A stretch of DNA of 64,000 nt from Fulvimarina sp039652615 (GTDB lineage Bacteria; Pseudomonadota; Alphaproteobacteria; Rhizobiales; Rhizobiaceae). The stretch is from positions 173,783 through 237,782 of the forward strand of contig NZ_JBDJAC010000008.1 in the NCBI RefSeq assembly GCF_039652615.1, read 5' to 3'. A program made the translations under genes and the position numbers. Shown in pieces: positions 48,461 through 57,968 of the stretch (positions within the stretch are counted from its first letter, which is position 1; the number at the start of each line of letters is the position of its first letter). The notes under the pieces are model-generated. The model made no database searches, was not told where the DNA came from, and saw only the letters and a program-made list of their open reading frames with translations.

Positions 48461-51087
48461 CACTGCTGCAGGCGGAAATAGGTGATCGCAGCGGAGGCAT
48501 CGATGCCGCGCGACTCGATCGCTTCCAAAAGAGCGGGAAAGAACTGCCGGGCCAGAACATATTCGGTGATCTCTGCGGCGGCGATCTCTTCGTTCGACGT
48601 CAAGGCGACCATCAATTGCGGTCGTGGTTCCTCCGTCTGAAGGCCGAGGCGAACGTTGAAACTGGCCTCGCCGCCGTTGCGGGTCACGATATTTTCGAGA
48701 TTGTAGACCACGCCGTCATTGCCGACGAGGTAAAGCCAGAGATTGCGGTTGCCGAGGTGGCTCAATCGCCCCTTGAGGGCGTCGTTGGCCGAGATGAGAT
48801 CGTCGCTCAGGGTAAAACTCGGGCGCGGTGCATCGCCTTCCGATAGCCCCTTGATCAATCCAAGCACTGCGCATTGCGGGTTCTGAATGAGCCGGACGCC
48901 GATATCCGGCTCGCTGCCGTAACGGTCCTCATAGGCCGTCATCAGCCGCTCGAACGGGGCGGCCTCCAGTCCGAAGCCCGTGATCTGCGCGTGCTCTTCG
49001 GTAATTGAGGTCGGAAGCGCCAAAAAGCAGTCGCCGCCGTCGAAGGTCGCGATCCATGCGACGCGGTCGGAGGTTGCGTCGATCTGTGCCGGATCGGCTG
49101 CGGGGCGTCGCGGTGCCTCGGGCGGCTCAGGCGGGTTGTCTGTTTCTCCATTGGCCGGCGCGCTACCTGCTTCGGGCGGCCTGTCGGGCGTTGTCGTGGG
49201 TGCGCTTTGGCCATCGCCCACGTCCGCAGGCGTGTCGTCTTCGGCCGGATCGCCTTGCGTTTCACCAGATGAAGCCGGCTGCTCGGCCGGTTCGGAGTTC
49301 GACGCCGTTTCCGTTGGACTGTCGTCGGGGGTGTCGAAAACGCCCGTGAACCAGGCGGCGCCGACACCGCCACCCAGAAGAACCAACATTGTCAGGACGG
49401 CCGGCAGAAAGGCTGATCCGCTTTTCTTTGGCTGCAGGTCCGTGAAACTCGTCTGTGTAGCTGGCTCGTCGGGTTCGTAGGGCCCGAATGGCGATTCGCC
49501 ACCCTCATGCCGCTCGATCCCGAATGAATCCGGATCGGGGAACGGGCTTTCGCTCCGGCTGGTGGCGAAGTCGTCGGACGCATCTTCGTCACGTCCCGTA
49601 TCTTGCGACGCAGCTTCGGTATCGGTGCTGACGTTGGAATCGACTGCAGAAGACGATCTCGGCGCAATCGTCGTGCGTTCATCGAGTTCATCTGCTGTGC
49701 GCACGGATCGGGGGCCGTCGAAGGGCATCCCTCGAGGAGCGATCGTCGTTCCATCTGGCAGTGGGTTCGAACCCCAGGTATCCAGCCTTTGCCCAGACGG
49801 CTTGTCGCCCGGAGCCTCCTCCGCGCCCTGGGGTCGGCTGTCACCGGCAAGGCTCGCACTTTCGGCGGCGCTCGTCTTCCATCGTCCGTCGTCGCTCTCG
49901 CGAGTTGTCTCGTCCGGATCGCCGTGATCACCATCCGTTTCGAGGCCGGGGCCAACATCGGCGGTCGGCACGGCATGCGCCTCGGGGCTCTCGGCCGCAT
50001 TCTCTGCTGGGTCGGCGATCGGCGCCGCTGGTGTTGCGGAAGGGTCGCCGGGTGAAGCGTCGCCGTCCTCCCTCGGTTCAGCTGCTGGAAGGGAGGCGGT
50101 TTCCGCCTCGACCTCGCTCACCGTTCTAAGTGTCGATCGCGGCGGCAGGGACCCTGTCGTCAGGGACTGTATGACGCTCGAACGGGCCGCTTGCGGACCA
50201 GCGCCTTGTGCACTTTCGGCTGGCGCGAGGTCGTAGAGCCGGTAGACCACCTCCGCCATATCCTTTAGCCGGTTCTCCGGCTCCGGGATCAGCATGGCCT
50301 CGATTACGCCGCGCATCGGCTCGGCGATCTCGGACAGATCGGGCACGACACGGCGTCGTTCGATGCTTTCCACCAGTGACCCGCTCATGTCGATCGCTCG
50401 GCCGAGCAGTGCATTCGCGGCAACGAGGCCAAGGCTGTAGATATCGGACTGGGCTGTGATCTTGCCTGCGAACAGTCCGAGCTGTTCCGGCGACACGAAA
50501 TTGTACTTGCCCGCGAACTTGTCGCCCAGCAGCGTCTTGTCTCCAAGCTGGGTCGACTTCGCGATACCGAAGTCGATCAGCTTGGCCTCGTCGACACGCC
50601 GGTTCGGCAAGATGACGTTGTCCGGTGACAGGTCGCGGTGGATGACGCCGGCCGAATGGGCGACATAGAGGCCCGAGGCCAGGCGGATGACGAGCCGCCG
50701 CACATCTTCACCGTCGAGTGGGCCTTCGACCGCGAGGTCTGCGAGCGAAATGCCGTCGACGAATTCCATTGCGAGATAGGGACGGTGCAGCACCGGATCG
50801 ATCGCGAAGGCATGATAGCGCACGATGGCATCGTGCGAGAGGCGGCTGAGGACGCGGGCTTCCTTGGTAAAGAGTCCGAGAATGGTCTCGTCGCGCGCGA
50901 GATCGGGAAGAACGGCCTTGATGGCGACCGGCTCTTCCGTATGGATGTTGTGGCCGCGATAGACTTCGCCCATGCCGCCGCTGGCGATCTTGCGATCGAT
51001 TTCGTAGATGCCGTTGAGCTGGGTGCCGGCGGCGAGGCTATCGGAGGCCGGCGGCATGATGATCCGGGTGCGGTCGTTGTCAGACAT
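48460..51087 (-). CDS. ppkA: T6SS-associated membrane Ser/Thr protein kinase PpkA
   Basis: An 875-residue Hanks-type kinase. The kinase domain (about 27-285) has the Gly-loop ASGGMGEVYRG, K57 in VAIK, HRDLSPDN (D152) and IDFGIAKS. A 270-residue acidic Pro/Ser/Thr-rich linker (290-555) follows, then one transmembrane helix (559-581) and a periplasmic domain (583-875) with its own low-complexity start and a folded C-terminus. T7, T447/T448 and T472/T473 sit in RTRI or TTIAPR motifs like those of TssL. PpkA phosphorylates TssL or Fha to switch T6SS on. It follows pppA in the same operon. Confidence 0.92.
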   Translation of the reverse strand: MSDNDRTRIIMPPASDSLAAGTQLNGIYEIDRKIASGGMGEVYRGHNIHTEEPVAIKAVLPDLARDETILGLFTKEARVLSRLSHDAIVRYHAFAIDPVLHRPYLAMEFVDGISLADLAVEGPLDGEDVRRLVIRLASGLYVAHSAGVIHRDLSPDNVILPNRRVDEAKLIDFGIAKSTQLGDKTLLGDKFAGKYNFVSPEQLGLFAGKITAQSDIYSLGLVAANALLGRAIDMSGSLVESIERRRVVPDLSEIAEPMRGVIEAMLIPEPENRLKDMAEVVYRLYDLAPAESAQGAGPQAARSSVIQSLTTGSLPPRSTLRTVSEVEAETASLPAAEPREDGDASPGDPSATPAAPIADPAENAAESPEAHAVPTADVGPGLETDGDHGDPDETTRESDDGRWKTSAAESASLAGDSRPQGAEEAPGDKPSGQRLDTWGSNPLPDGTTIAPRGMPFDGPRSVRTADELDERTTIAPRSSSAVDSNVSTDTEAASQDTGRDEDASDDFATSRSESPFPDPDSFGIERHEGGESPFGPYEPDEPATQTSFTDLQPKKSGSAFLPAVLTMLVLLGGGVGAAWFTGVFDTPDDSPTETASNSEPAEQPASSGETQGDPAEDDTPADVGDGQSAPTTTPDRPPEAGSAPANGETDNPPEPPEAPRRPAADPAQIDATSDRVAWIATFDGGDCFLALPTSITEEHAQITGFGLEAAPFERLMTAYEDRYGSEPDIGVRLIQNPQCAVLGLIKGLSEGDAPRPSFTLSDDLISANDALKGRLSHLGNRNLWLYLVGNDGVVYNLENIVTRNGGEASFNVRLGLQTEEPRPQLMVALTSNEEIAAAEITEYVLARQFFPALLEAIESRGIDASAAITYFRLQQ

Positions 51088-51225
51088 CCCGATCCTCGCC
51101 GACCCGCTGGCCCGATCCGACGCGGCGTGCCCGATCCTGCCATGGGGCATTCTGCGGCAAGGTCGCGCATCCGCGTCCTTCGGCAATCCTTCGTGCGATC
51201 TTTACGGGCCAATTCATTTCGGGCT

Positions 51226-51969
51226 TCACATATCGAAGATGGCTGTCGTCGACTTCCGGCACTGGACGACGATGATACTCACATTGTCCGTTGCACCGCG
51301 CGACAGGGTTTCGTCCAGCAAGGTCTTTACCGCCTTTTCGGCCGACTTTCCCGCCACAAAGCCGGTAATCTCGTCGTCGCCGATATGCGCCGTCAGACCG
51401 TCGCTGCACAGGAGGAAAAGATCGCCATCTTCGATGGCGCCGTTCTCCATGCTGAGCATGAGGTCGGTGGAGACGCCGATCGCCCGGGTGATGACGTTCT
51501 TGCGGGGCCAGATCTCTGCCTCCTCCGGCGTGATGAGCCCCTTGTCGAGGAGCTCCTGAACCTCGGAGTGATCGCGCGAGATCGGATAGAGCACGCCGTC
51601 GCGCACCAGATAGAGCCGGCTGTCGCCCATCCACAGACAGGCGAAATGGGTTTCGTAGATCAGCAGGGAGACAATGGTCGAACCAATCGTCGATCCCCGC
51701 TGGCGGGAAATCGAAATGACCTCGTCATTGGCCTTGATGATCCGGTCCTCGAAGCGGGCGAGCAGATCACTGCCCGAATTGGCCCGTCCGAGGGTCGCCA
51801 GCTGCTTGACGATGGCCGCGCTCGCGATCTCGCCGCCCTCATGCCCGCCCATTCCATCGGCGACGGCCCATATCCCGTGATCCGGCCTGAGATAGATCTG
51901 ATCTTCATTGAGCTCCCGCACCAGGCCCTCATGGGTCGTGCCGAAGCTTTCAAATTCGAAGGAGCTCAA
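51226..51969 (-). CDS. pppA: T6SS-associated PP2C-type Ser/Thr phosphatase PppA
   Basis: A 247-residue PP2C phosphatase. NEDQIYLRPDHGIWAVADGMGG carries the metal-binding aspartates and the DGMGG loop (here as VADGMGGHEGGE), and LFLLCSDGLTAHIGDDEI and GATDNVSIIVVQC complete the site. In T6SS it reverses PpkA phosphorylation and turns secretion down. It sits between tagF and ppkA, the order of Agrobacterium imp genes. GGGAGGGGAA-like sequence (CGGGAGGGGAATGAATTG) precedes the start. Confidence 0.93.
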   Translation of the reverse strand: MSSFEFESFGTTHEGLVRELNEDQIYLRPDHGIWAVADGMGGHEGGEIASAAIVKQLATLGRANSGSDLLARFEDRIIKANDEVISISRQRGSTIGSTIVSLLIYETHFACLWMGDSRLYLVRDGVLYPISRDHSEVQELLDKGLITPEEAEIWPRKNVITRAIGVSTDLMLSMENGAIEDGDLFLLCSDGLTAHIGDDEITGFVAGKSAEKAVKTLLDETLSRGATDNVSIIVVQCRKSTTAIFDM

Positions 51970-52069
51970 TTCATTCCCCTCCCGTGGAAGATCGATGTCC
52001 GCATTCGCCGTTTATTCTGCTCATCCTCGACTGTCTCCCGCCCAACAATTGAGGTCACGCGCTCTATTC

Positions 52070-52771
52070 TCAGCGCGATTTTGAAATCGAATCGGCTTCG
52101 ACAAATCGGCCATCCAGCATGCTTACGTAGAGATAGGGGTCAGGCATACCTTCGACTGCGAATAGGAAGGGCCCCGACCCGTTCACTTCGCTCGTTGTCC
52201 ACCAATAGGAGCGGGTCGCGGCGGCATTCGCATAATCGTCATGGGCAAAGGCTTCGAAACTGCTCGCCTCGTCCGCACTCGCCTCCGTCTGCCAGATAAG
52301 ACCGCGGCGAATGGCAGACGAACCCTCGGGAAGGGCCACGCGCGTCGGGACGTCCGGAAGGGCGTGAAGCAGGCTCTCGGGATCGATTTGGGCATTGCTC
52401 TCCTCGAGTGCGCCAAGCAGACGGTCGTCGAGGGTCTCGTAGAGGGAATGCATGGCATCGATCGTCGGCGGCGCGATCGCCTCGCCAGGCTCGGCGCAAA
52501 AGACGATCGTCAATGGGAACAGGCGCCCGACCCGATCCACCGATGGCATGAGTGCGCCCGCGCAGGATCGACCATAGATCTCACGGCCGATCACGAAGCG
52601 CCAGATCGGCGAGATCAGGTAGCTGTCGTCGAAGGCTCCGCCGAGCCTGTTGCGGCTCGCAGCCATCGCGCCCTGAACCCAGGTTTCGTAGGGTTCGAGA
52701 ACGGTACGGGGAATATGCAGGGCGACGAAGTCGCGTTTTGCCGGCAGCTTACCGAACAGACCCCAGCCCAT
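52070..52771 (-). CDS. tagF: T6SS accessory protein TagF (ImpM)
   Basis: A 233-residue TagF domain protein beginning MGWGLFGKLPAKRDFVALHI, the family signature, with ETWVQGAMAASRNRLGG and SVDRVGRLFPLTIVF further on. TagF is a post-translational repressor of T6SS, sometimes fused to PppA; here it is a separate gene. The ATG at 52771 overlaps nothing but lies two bases from the tssM stop. In-frame codons upstream are inside tssM. Confidence 0.92.
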   Translation of the reverse strand: MGWGLFGKLPAKRDFVALHIPRTVLEPYETWVQGAMAASRNRLGGAFDDSYLISPIWRFVIGREIYGRSCAGALMPSVDRVGRLFPLTIVFCAEPGEAIAPPTIDAMHSLYETLDDRLLGALEESNAQIDPESLLHALPDVPTRVALPEGSSAIRRGLIWQTEASADEASSFEAFAHDDYANAAATRSYWWTTSEVNGSGPFLFAVEGMPDPYLYVSMLDGRFVEADSISKSR

Positions 52772-52773
52772 TG

Positions 52774-55700
52774 TTACAGGCCCGTCGGGCATTTGAACTG
52801 GGTGAGCGCCGGGAGATAGAACGGATTGGTCAGCGTATCGACCCTGATGTTGTAGGCGACGAACCGCCCGCCGATGGTGAACTGGGTGCGGATCACATCG
52901 CCCTTGGGTGTCGGGGACCCCGCGTCGATCAGACGAAACAGCGCCCAAGGCCCGTTTTTCTGAACGACATGCTGGCGTCCCGGTATCTGCGGAAGCAGAT
53001 GAACCATCGCTTCGGAACCGCTCGTATTGCTCGGCCACTGGAACGACTGGGGATAGTTTCCGCTCTGCTTGGACGAGAGGATGTCGTTGTCGATGGTCAG
53101 CATGGCCATCTCGGCATCCGGTGAGAGCGCATATTGCGAAACAGTCAGATTAATATTCGGCTTGGCCCCGCCGCGAGCGAAGAAGGCGTCGCGAATCTGC
53201 GCGGCCCGCTGGAACTCGATCAACGTTGCCTGGGACAGGTTTTTGCCGATCCCGTCCTGTCGCCAGGTCCAGTTATCTCCGCTCATGTCCGCAAGCGGCG
53301 CCAGATTTTGAAGGAAGAAGCGGTCTATCGTGCCGTTCGGGGCGAAGAGACGCTCGAAATCGGTGATAGGCACATCGCGCGAGCTCGACCGATCGAAGGG
53401 GAAGCGGTTTTCGACCGTCTGCTCGCAAGCGCGCGTCACCGTGCTCGTCATCAGCTGGTTAAGCTGGGAGACGGTGGTATTGGCGGCATCGTCTTCCAGG
53501 TCCTCGATCGCGGACTGGACCATTCGCGACAGGGTCGGCGTCAACCGCGATGTCGCGACGCGAAGATTTGCGATGGGGACCTGGAGATTGGTGTTGGCCT
53601 GGCCGGAGGCGAGCGGGTCGCTTGCCGACAGGACGACGTTCTTGTGGATCTGATAGAAGTTCTGCCGCAGGGTATCGATCGCCCGGTTGCCGCGCTCGCC
53701 TTCGACCAGAACCTGCCAGTCGCGGAAATGCTCGGCGACGCGCTCGCCGGGAAGCCGCTGGGACCGCGATCCGCTGCCGCCACCACCGCTGCCGTCGAAG
53801 AGGCCGCCGATCCGGCTTTGGGATTTCTCCACCGCCAGATCGAGACCGATCCGGCTGAAGGCACCGAGCCGGGCGGCGACGATGCTTTCCGCCTGTGACA
53901 GCGCCTGCCGGGCCGCCTGCGCGTTGTCCTTGTTTCCGCTCCCGCCGCCGCTGTCGGCAATCTGGGGTTCGGCTTCCGTGTCGGCGGTGAGCTGGGTCTC
54001 TTCCGCCACGAGTTCGGTCAGCATGACGATCGGCGAATTCTGGGCGGCAATCGCGCTCAGAACGTTGTAGCGCGGCTTGTCGGCCGCGACCGACTTCAGC
54101 TTGAGCTTGCCGAGGTTTTCCTCCCAGGACGAGATGAACTCGTCGCTGTAGCGATCGAGCAGTTCGGGTCCGAGGTTTCGCATCTGCTGTTCGATCGACT
54201 CGTCGGCGAATTCGCCGAGAACCCACTGGTCGTTCTCCAACTTTTCGGCCACGGCGGCGAGTTGGTCGAGGAAGTAGTCGTGAAAGCCCCGGTAGGTGAA
54301 CAGCATCGGGAGACGGACCGAGCTCAGCTCGCTGCCATCGGTTGTCTCGAAGACGAGGTCCGAACTGACGCCGGTCCGTTCCGCAAAGACGAGGTCGCGG
54401 ATCGAGGAGGCCTTGGCCTCCAGCTTTATCAGCGCGTAGGCCTGGTCCGCGATGTTCATACGCGCCAGGGCTTCCTGCGCGTTCGCGACGAGTGGACCGT
54501 TCAGTTCGACGATCGGAGGCGCGTCCTGACCGAGCTGAAGCATGGCGCGCAGATGCTGTTCGAGCTTGGCGCGGGCACCGCGATTGTGGACGCCGGGATA
54601 GAAGTTTTGCTCCCAGTCGCGCAGCAGATAGTTGACGACGAGATCTTCGTTGTAGCGGCCAGCCTTGCCGCCCAGCATCAGGTAGACCTTCAGGACCTCG
54701 TAGATGCTGATGGTCTCGTTTTCGGCGACGAGCTGCTCCAGCTGGCGCTCCAACCGCAGGATGATGCGGGTGCGCAGCATGCGCTCCAGACCCTGATGAT
54801 AGGTCGTTTCCGAGGCCGCGTTGAGCCGCTCGCGCTGGCTGAGGCCGAACCGCTCGCCGAGAGGCGTCGAGGCATCGCGGTTCTCGTAGCCGACCGGAAG
54901 CGAACGCAGGAGATCGAGGAGCGGCACGATCTCGATCGCATCGGGATCGGAAACGCTCGTCGCCTGAAGCTCGTCCTTGGCCTCCAGTTGATAGCTCTGC
55001 AACGCGACCTGGGTATCGTGGATGAGAGCGCGGTTCTTGATGAAGCTCCAGGTCCAAAGCCCAAGAAGCACACAGGAGATCGTTCCGATGACGGCGAGAG
55101 AGCCATAGCGAATGGCCATGTCCCGGCGCACCGCCTTGCGATCATAACCCACCCAGCCGGACTCGGCGAAGATGACCTTGGTCAGGAGATCGTGCAGGAA
55201 GAAGCTCTTGCCCTTGCCGGACATATGGGAGATCGCCGCGCCTGAGCCCATGTCGCGGGACATGGAGCCGAGAACCTGATCGATCGGCGTGCCTTCCTGT
55301 GTGCCGGACGACAGGTAGAAGCCGCGCAGATTGGCGCTCGACTTGTACCGCGTTGTCTCGAAGATCTTGTGCAGGATGCCGTCGATCTTGTCGCGCAGGA
55401 GAGCGACCTGATCGGGAAAGCCGTAGATCGCGATGCGCGAAAGCCCGTCATGCTCCTCGTGCAGACGATCGGTCACCTCGTCGCTCAGCCGCTTGACGAG
55501 AAGGTCGAATTCCGCCGGCACCTCGCCGATCATGTTCTTCGAGCGATCGCGGGTCTGGAAGGTGGCGCCCCAGACTGCGCGCCGACGGCTTTCGGAAAAG
55601 CTGCCGAAGAATTCGCGGAAGCCCGCCACGAGGTCCGCTTTGGTGAAGAGGACGTAGACGGGGAAATCGACCTTCAGCCGGTCGTGAATTTCCTGCAGGC

Positions 55701-56400
55701 GCTGGCGGATCGCGGTCGCATGAAGGTCTATGCCTTCTTCGCCGGAGGCGACCAGATCCTCGAGGCTGACTGCGACGATCACGCCGTTGACCGGCTGCTT
55801 CGGCCGATGCTGCTTCAGGAGATCGAGGAATGAGTGCCAGCTTTTGGCGTCACTCTCGGCATCGGAATCCTGGGTGGTATAGCGGCCCGCCGTGTCGATC
55901 AGCACGGCTTCGTCGGTGAACCACCAGTCGCAATAGCGCGTGCCTCCGACGCCGGCGAGGCTCGCCGGACCCTGGGCGTCCGCGAGCGGAAACTTCAGGC
56001 CGGAATTGACGAGCGCCGTCGTCTTGCCGACACCGGGCGGGCCGATGATGACATACCAGGGAAGATCGTAGAGGAAATTGGATTTCCCATTGGAGCGCTT
56101 GAGGACTTCCAGCGCTTCCCTCATCCGTTCGGCAAGGACGGGACTATCGCCGACGACTTCGGGCTCGGCTTCGGTCATCGCCGCTTCGAGCGCTTTTTGC
56201 GCCTTGCGACGGCGCCAGTAGCGGATGCCGTAGAAAAGGGCGATGCCGAGGACTACGACTGAGATGATCGAGATCCGCGTGAGGGTTCCGGCCAGCGGAT
56301 AGGTCTCGCCCCATCCCGCGAACGGTCCCCCGAACCAGATCGCGAGACAAAGCGCGATCAGCCCGAGCACGATGAGGGTTTGGCGTATCCAGAATCTCAC
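52774..56400 (-). CDS. tssM: T6SS membrane complex protein TssM (IcmF)
   Basis: A 1208-residue inner-membrane protein with helices at about 8-26, 42-60 and 435-458. A cytoplasmic NTPase-like domain holds the Walker A GPPGVGKTT (120-128) and Walker B VLIDTAGRY (about 166-174), both intact. The large C-terminal periplasmic part contains IcmF-related and TssM C-terminal domains. TssM spans the periplasm and joins TssL in the trans-envelope complex. The Walker motif of TssL-type systems in Agrobacterium is functional. tssL lies three bases upstream. Confidence 0.96.
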   Translation of the reverse strand: MRFWIRQTLIVLGLIALCLAIWFGGPFAGWGETYPLAGTLTRISIISVVVLGIALFYGIRYWRRRKAQKALEAAMTEAEPEVVGDSPVLAERMREALEVLKRSNGKSNFLYDLPWYVIIGPPGVGKTTALVNSGLKFPLADAQGPASLAGVGGTRYCDWWFTDEAVLIDTAGRYTTQDSDAESDAKSWHSFLDLLKQHRPKQPVNGVIVAVSLEDLVASGEEGIDLHATAIRQRLQEIHDRLKVDFPVYVLFTKADLVAGFREFFGSFSESRRRAVWGATFQTRDRSKNMIGEVPAEFDLLVKRLSDEVTDRLHEEHDGLSRIAIYGFPDQVALLRDKIDGILHKIFETTRYKSSANLRGFYLSSGTQEGTPIDQVLGSMSRDMGSGAAISHMSGKGKSFFLHDLLTKVIFAESGWVGYDRKAVRRDMAIRYGSLAVIGTISCVLLGLWTWSFIKNRALIHDTQVALQSYQLEAKDELQATSVSDPDAIEIVPLLDLLRSLPVGYENRDASTPLGERFGLSQRERLNAASETTYHQGLERMLRTRIILRLERQLEQLVAENETISIYEVLKVYLMLGGKAGRYNEDLVVNYLLRDWEQNFYPGVHNRGARAKLEQHLRAMLQLGQDAPPIVELNGPLVANAQEALARMNIADQAYALIKLEAKASSIRDLVFAERTGVSSDLVFETTDGSELSSVRLPMLFTYRGFHDYFLDQLAAVAEKLENDQWVLGEFADESIEQQMRNLGPELLDRYSDEFISSWEENLGKLKLKSVAADKPRYNVLSAIAAQNSPIVMLTELVAEETQLTADTEAEPQIADSGGGSGNKDNAQAARQALSQAESIVAARLGAFSRIGLDLAVEKSQSRIGGLFDGSGGGGSGSRSQRLPGERVAEHFRDWQVLVEGERGNRAIDTLRQNFYQIHKNVVLSASDPLASGQANTNLQVPIANLRVATSRLTPTLSRMVQSAIEDLEDDAANTTVSQLNQLMTSTVTRACEQTVENRFPFDRSSSRDVPITDFERLFAPNGTIDRFFLQNLAPLADMSGDNWTWRQDGIGKNLSQATLIEFQRAAQIRDAFFARGGAKPNINLTVSQYALSPDAEMAMLTIDNDILSSKQSGNYPQSFQWPSNTSGSEAMVHLLPQIPGRQHVVQKNGPWALFRLIDAGSPTPKGDVIRTQFTIGGRFVAYNIRVDTLTNPFYLPALTQFKCPTGL

Positions 56401-56402
56401 GT

Positions 56403-57968
56403 CTATTGGCCTTCGCCCGGAATGAGGTCTTCGAGCGTTTCTTCTTTCGGAATCAGGATTTCGACGCGCCGGTTGAGGGACCGTCCCTCTGCGGTTGCGT
56501 TGTCGGCGACCGGTTGGTCGGCCCCCTTGCCGTCGACTTCGATGCGGGTCGGATCGGATATCTGCAAACTGACAATGTTCTCGACCGACTCGGCCCGCGC
56601 GACCGAGAGTTCATAGTTCGATTTGAACCGGCTCGTCGGGTTGAGCTTCACGTTGTCGGTGTGACCGTTGATGTAGATTGGCCCGGGCTCCGGGTTGAGT
56701 GCGCCCGCGATCTTGTCGGCGACGGCCTTGAAATCCGGCGTCACGGTCGCGCTTCCCGATGGGAAGAGGAGGACATTGCTGACCCTGACCATGATGTTGT
56801 TGCCGACCGGCTCGACGTCGACACCGCCTGCCGCGATTTCTTCGGCGAGAGCCGATCGCATGCGTTCGAGTTGGCCCGTCGGCGGCGGATCGGCGGGCTC
56901 CGGCACAGGCAGGACGGAATTGCGCTCGAGCGCGATCTGGCTTGTCGGGTGGAGAGCGACAAGCGTATCCGCGAGCGCTTCGCCGTCATTCGTCAGGAGA
57001 AGCCGCAGGACGAAGAAGGTGGCGACCAGGAACAGCGCGGCGAGGCTCGCGATCACCCAGGTCGGAACCGCCGAACGGAACGAGCGCATGGCAACGCCCA
57101 GGCCCCGCCAATGAGGAGAGATGTCGTCATCCGGCCGGGCCTGCACGCGGCGGAGCGCCTCATAGGCTTCGTGGCGGATGCGATGCAGATCTGCCTGACC
57201 GCGACCGCCGCCGCGATACTGACCCTCGAAGCCGAGGCACAGGCATGCGTGCATCAGTTCGAGGAGATTGTAGCGCGCGCCGGGATTGGCCAGCACCTTC
57301 TTCAATTCGTCGAAGAAACCCACGCCCGAGGTTCTCACCCCGAAAAATTGCGCCAGCATGCTGAACTGCATCCAGACATGGCGATCGGTGCCGGGCAGGT
57401 TCTGGACGATGTCGTCCGCCGTGCCGCAAAGGGCATACTTCGCGACCTGAACATCGTGACGATCCTCGCCGGCCTCCAGCGCTTTCGCCTCGAAAGAGCG
57501 GATCTCTTCCGCGACATGCTCCATCAACGGAAGGGCCTGCATCTCGACGACACTCTGGCGAAGCCGTCCCAGCAAGATGAGGAGGGGGGCCGCGTAGGCC
57601 ATCAGCGGGTTGTCGGAATTGATCTGGCCGCTGGCGCGCGCATTCAACGCGACTTCGAGCGGGATCGTATGACGCTTAGCCTGGGGCTCGGGCTTCTTCT
57701 TCTGCGGGAAGAACGCATCCTGGTTCGGGCTCTGGCGCATCCAGTCGGCATCTTCGCCGCCCGGATAGCGCGGGGGCGTAGGGCTCGAAGGCGCAATACG
57801 CTGGCCTGGCGGCGAGCGCTGCGGCATATCGGCGATGACCGTGCGTTCTGCATCCGGCATGGGGGTGGGTGCCGGGCGCTTCTGACCGGGCGGGGGTGTC
57901 GATCGTCGGCCGCCGGGATTGGGCCGGATGATCGTCTTGTTGCCTAATGAGAATGGATCGTCATTCAT
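56403..57968 (-). CDS. tssL: T6SS membrane complex protein TssL with OmpA-like peptidoglycan-binding domain
   Basis: A 521-residue evolved TssL. A Pro-rich cytoplasmic N-terminus (1-100) has NKTIIRPN (T12) and ERTVIAD (T43), candidate phosphosites. A DotU-like domain (about 110-300), one helix (about 303-327) and an OmpA-type domain (about 390-505; INGHTDNVKLNP, EGRSLNRRVEI) follow. It anchors the T6SS to the inner membrane and peptidoglycan. In Agrobacterium the PpkA-phosphorylated threonine of TssL is near its N-terminus (T14). It overlaps tssK by four bases. Confidence 0.95.
   Translation of the reverse strand: MNDDPFSLGNKTIIRPNPGGRRSTPPPGQKRPAPTPMPDAERTVIADMPQRSPPGQRIAPSSPTPPRYPGGEDADWMRQSPNQDAFFPQKKKPEPQAKRHTIPLEVALNARASGQINSDNPLMAYAAPLLILLGRLRQSVVEMQALPLMEHVAEEIRSFEAKALEAGEDRHDVQVAKYALCGTADDIVQNLPGTDRHVWMQFSMLAQFFGVRTSGVGFFDELKKVLANPGARYNLLELMHACLCLGFEGQYRGGGRGQADLHRIRHEAYEALRRVQARPDDDISPHWRGLGVAMRSFRSAVPTWVIASLAALFLVATFFVLRLLLTNDGEALADTLVALHPTSQIALERNSVLPVPEPADPPPTGQLERMRSALAEEIAAGGVDVEPVGNNIMVRVSNVLLFPSGSATVTPDFKAVADKIAGALNPEPGPIYINGHTDNVKLNPTSRFKSNYELSVARAESVENIVSLQISDPTRIEVDGKGADQPVADNATAEGRSLNRRVEILIPKEETLEDLIPGEGQ

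Noticed and set aside
50638..52299. A 553-codon plus-strand frame
   Set aside because: It is antisense to ppkA and pppA and crosses their gap. The translation has no recognisable domain.
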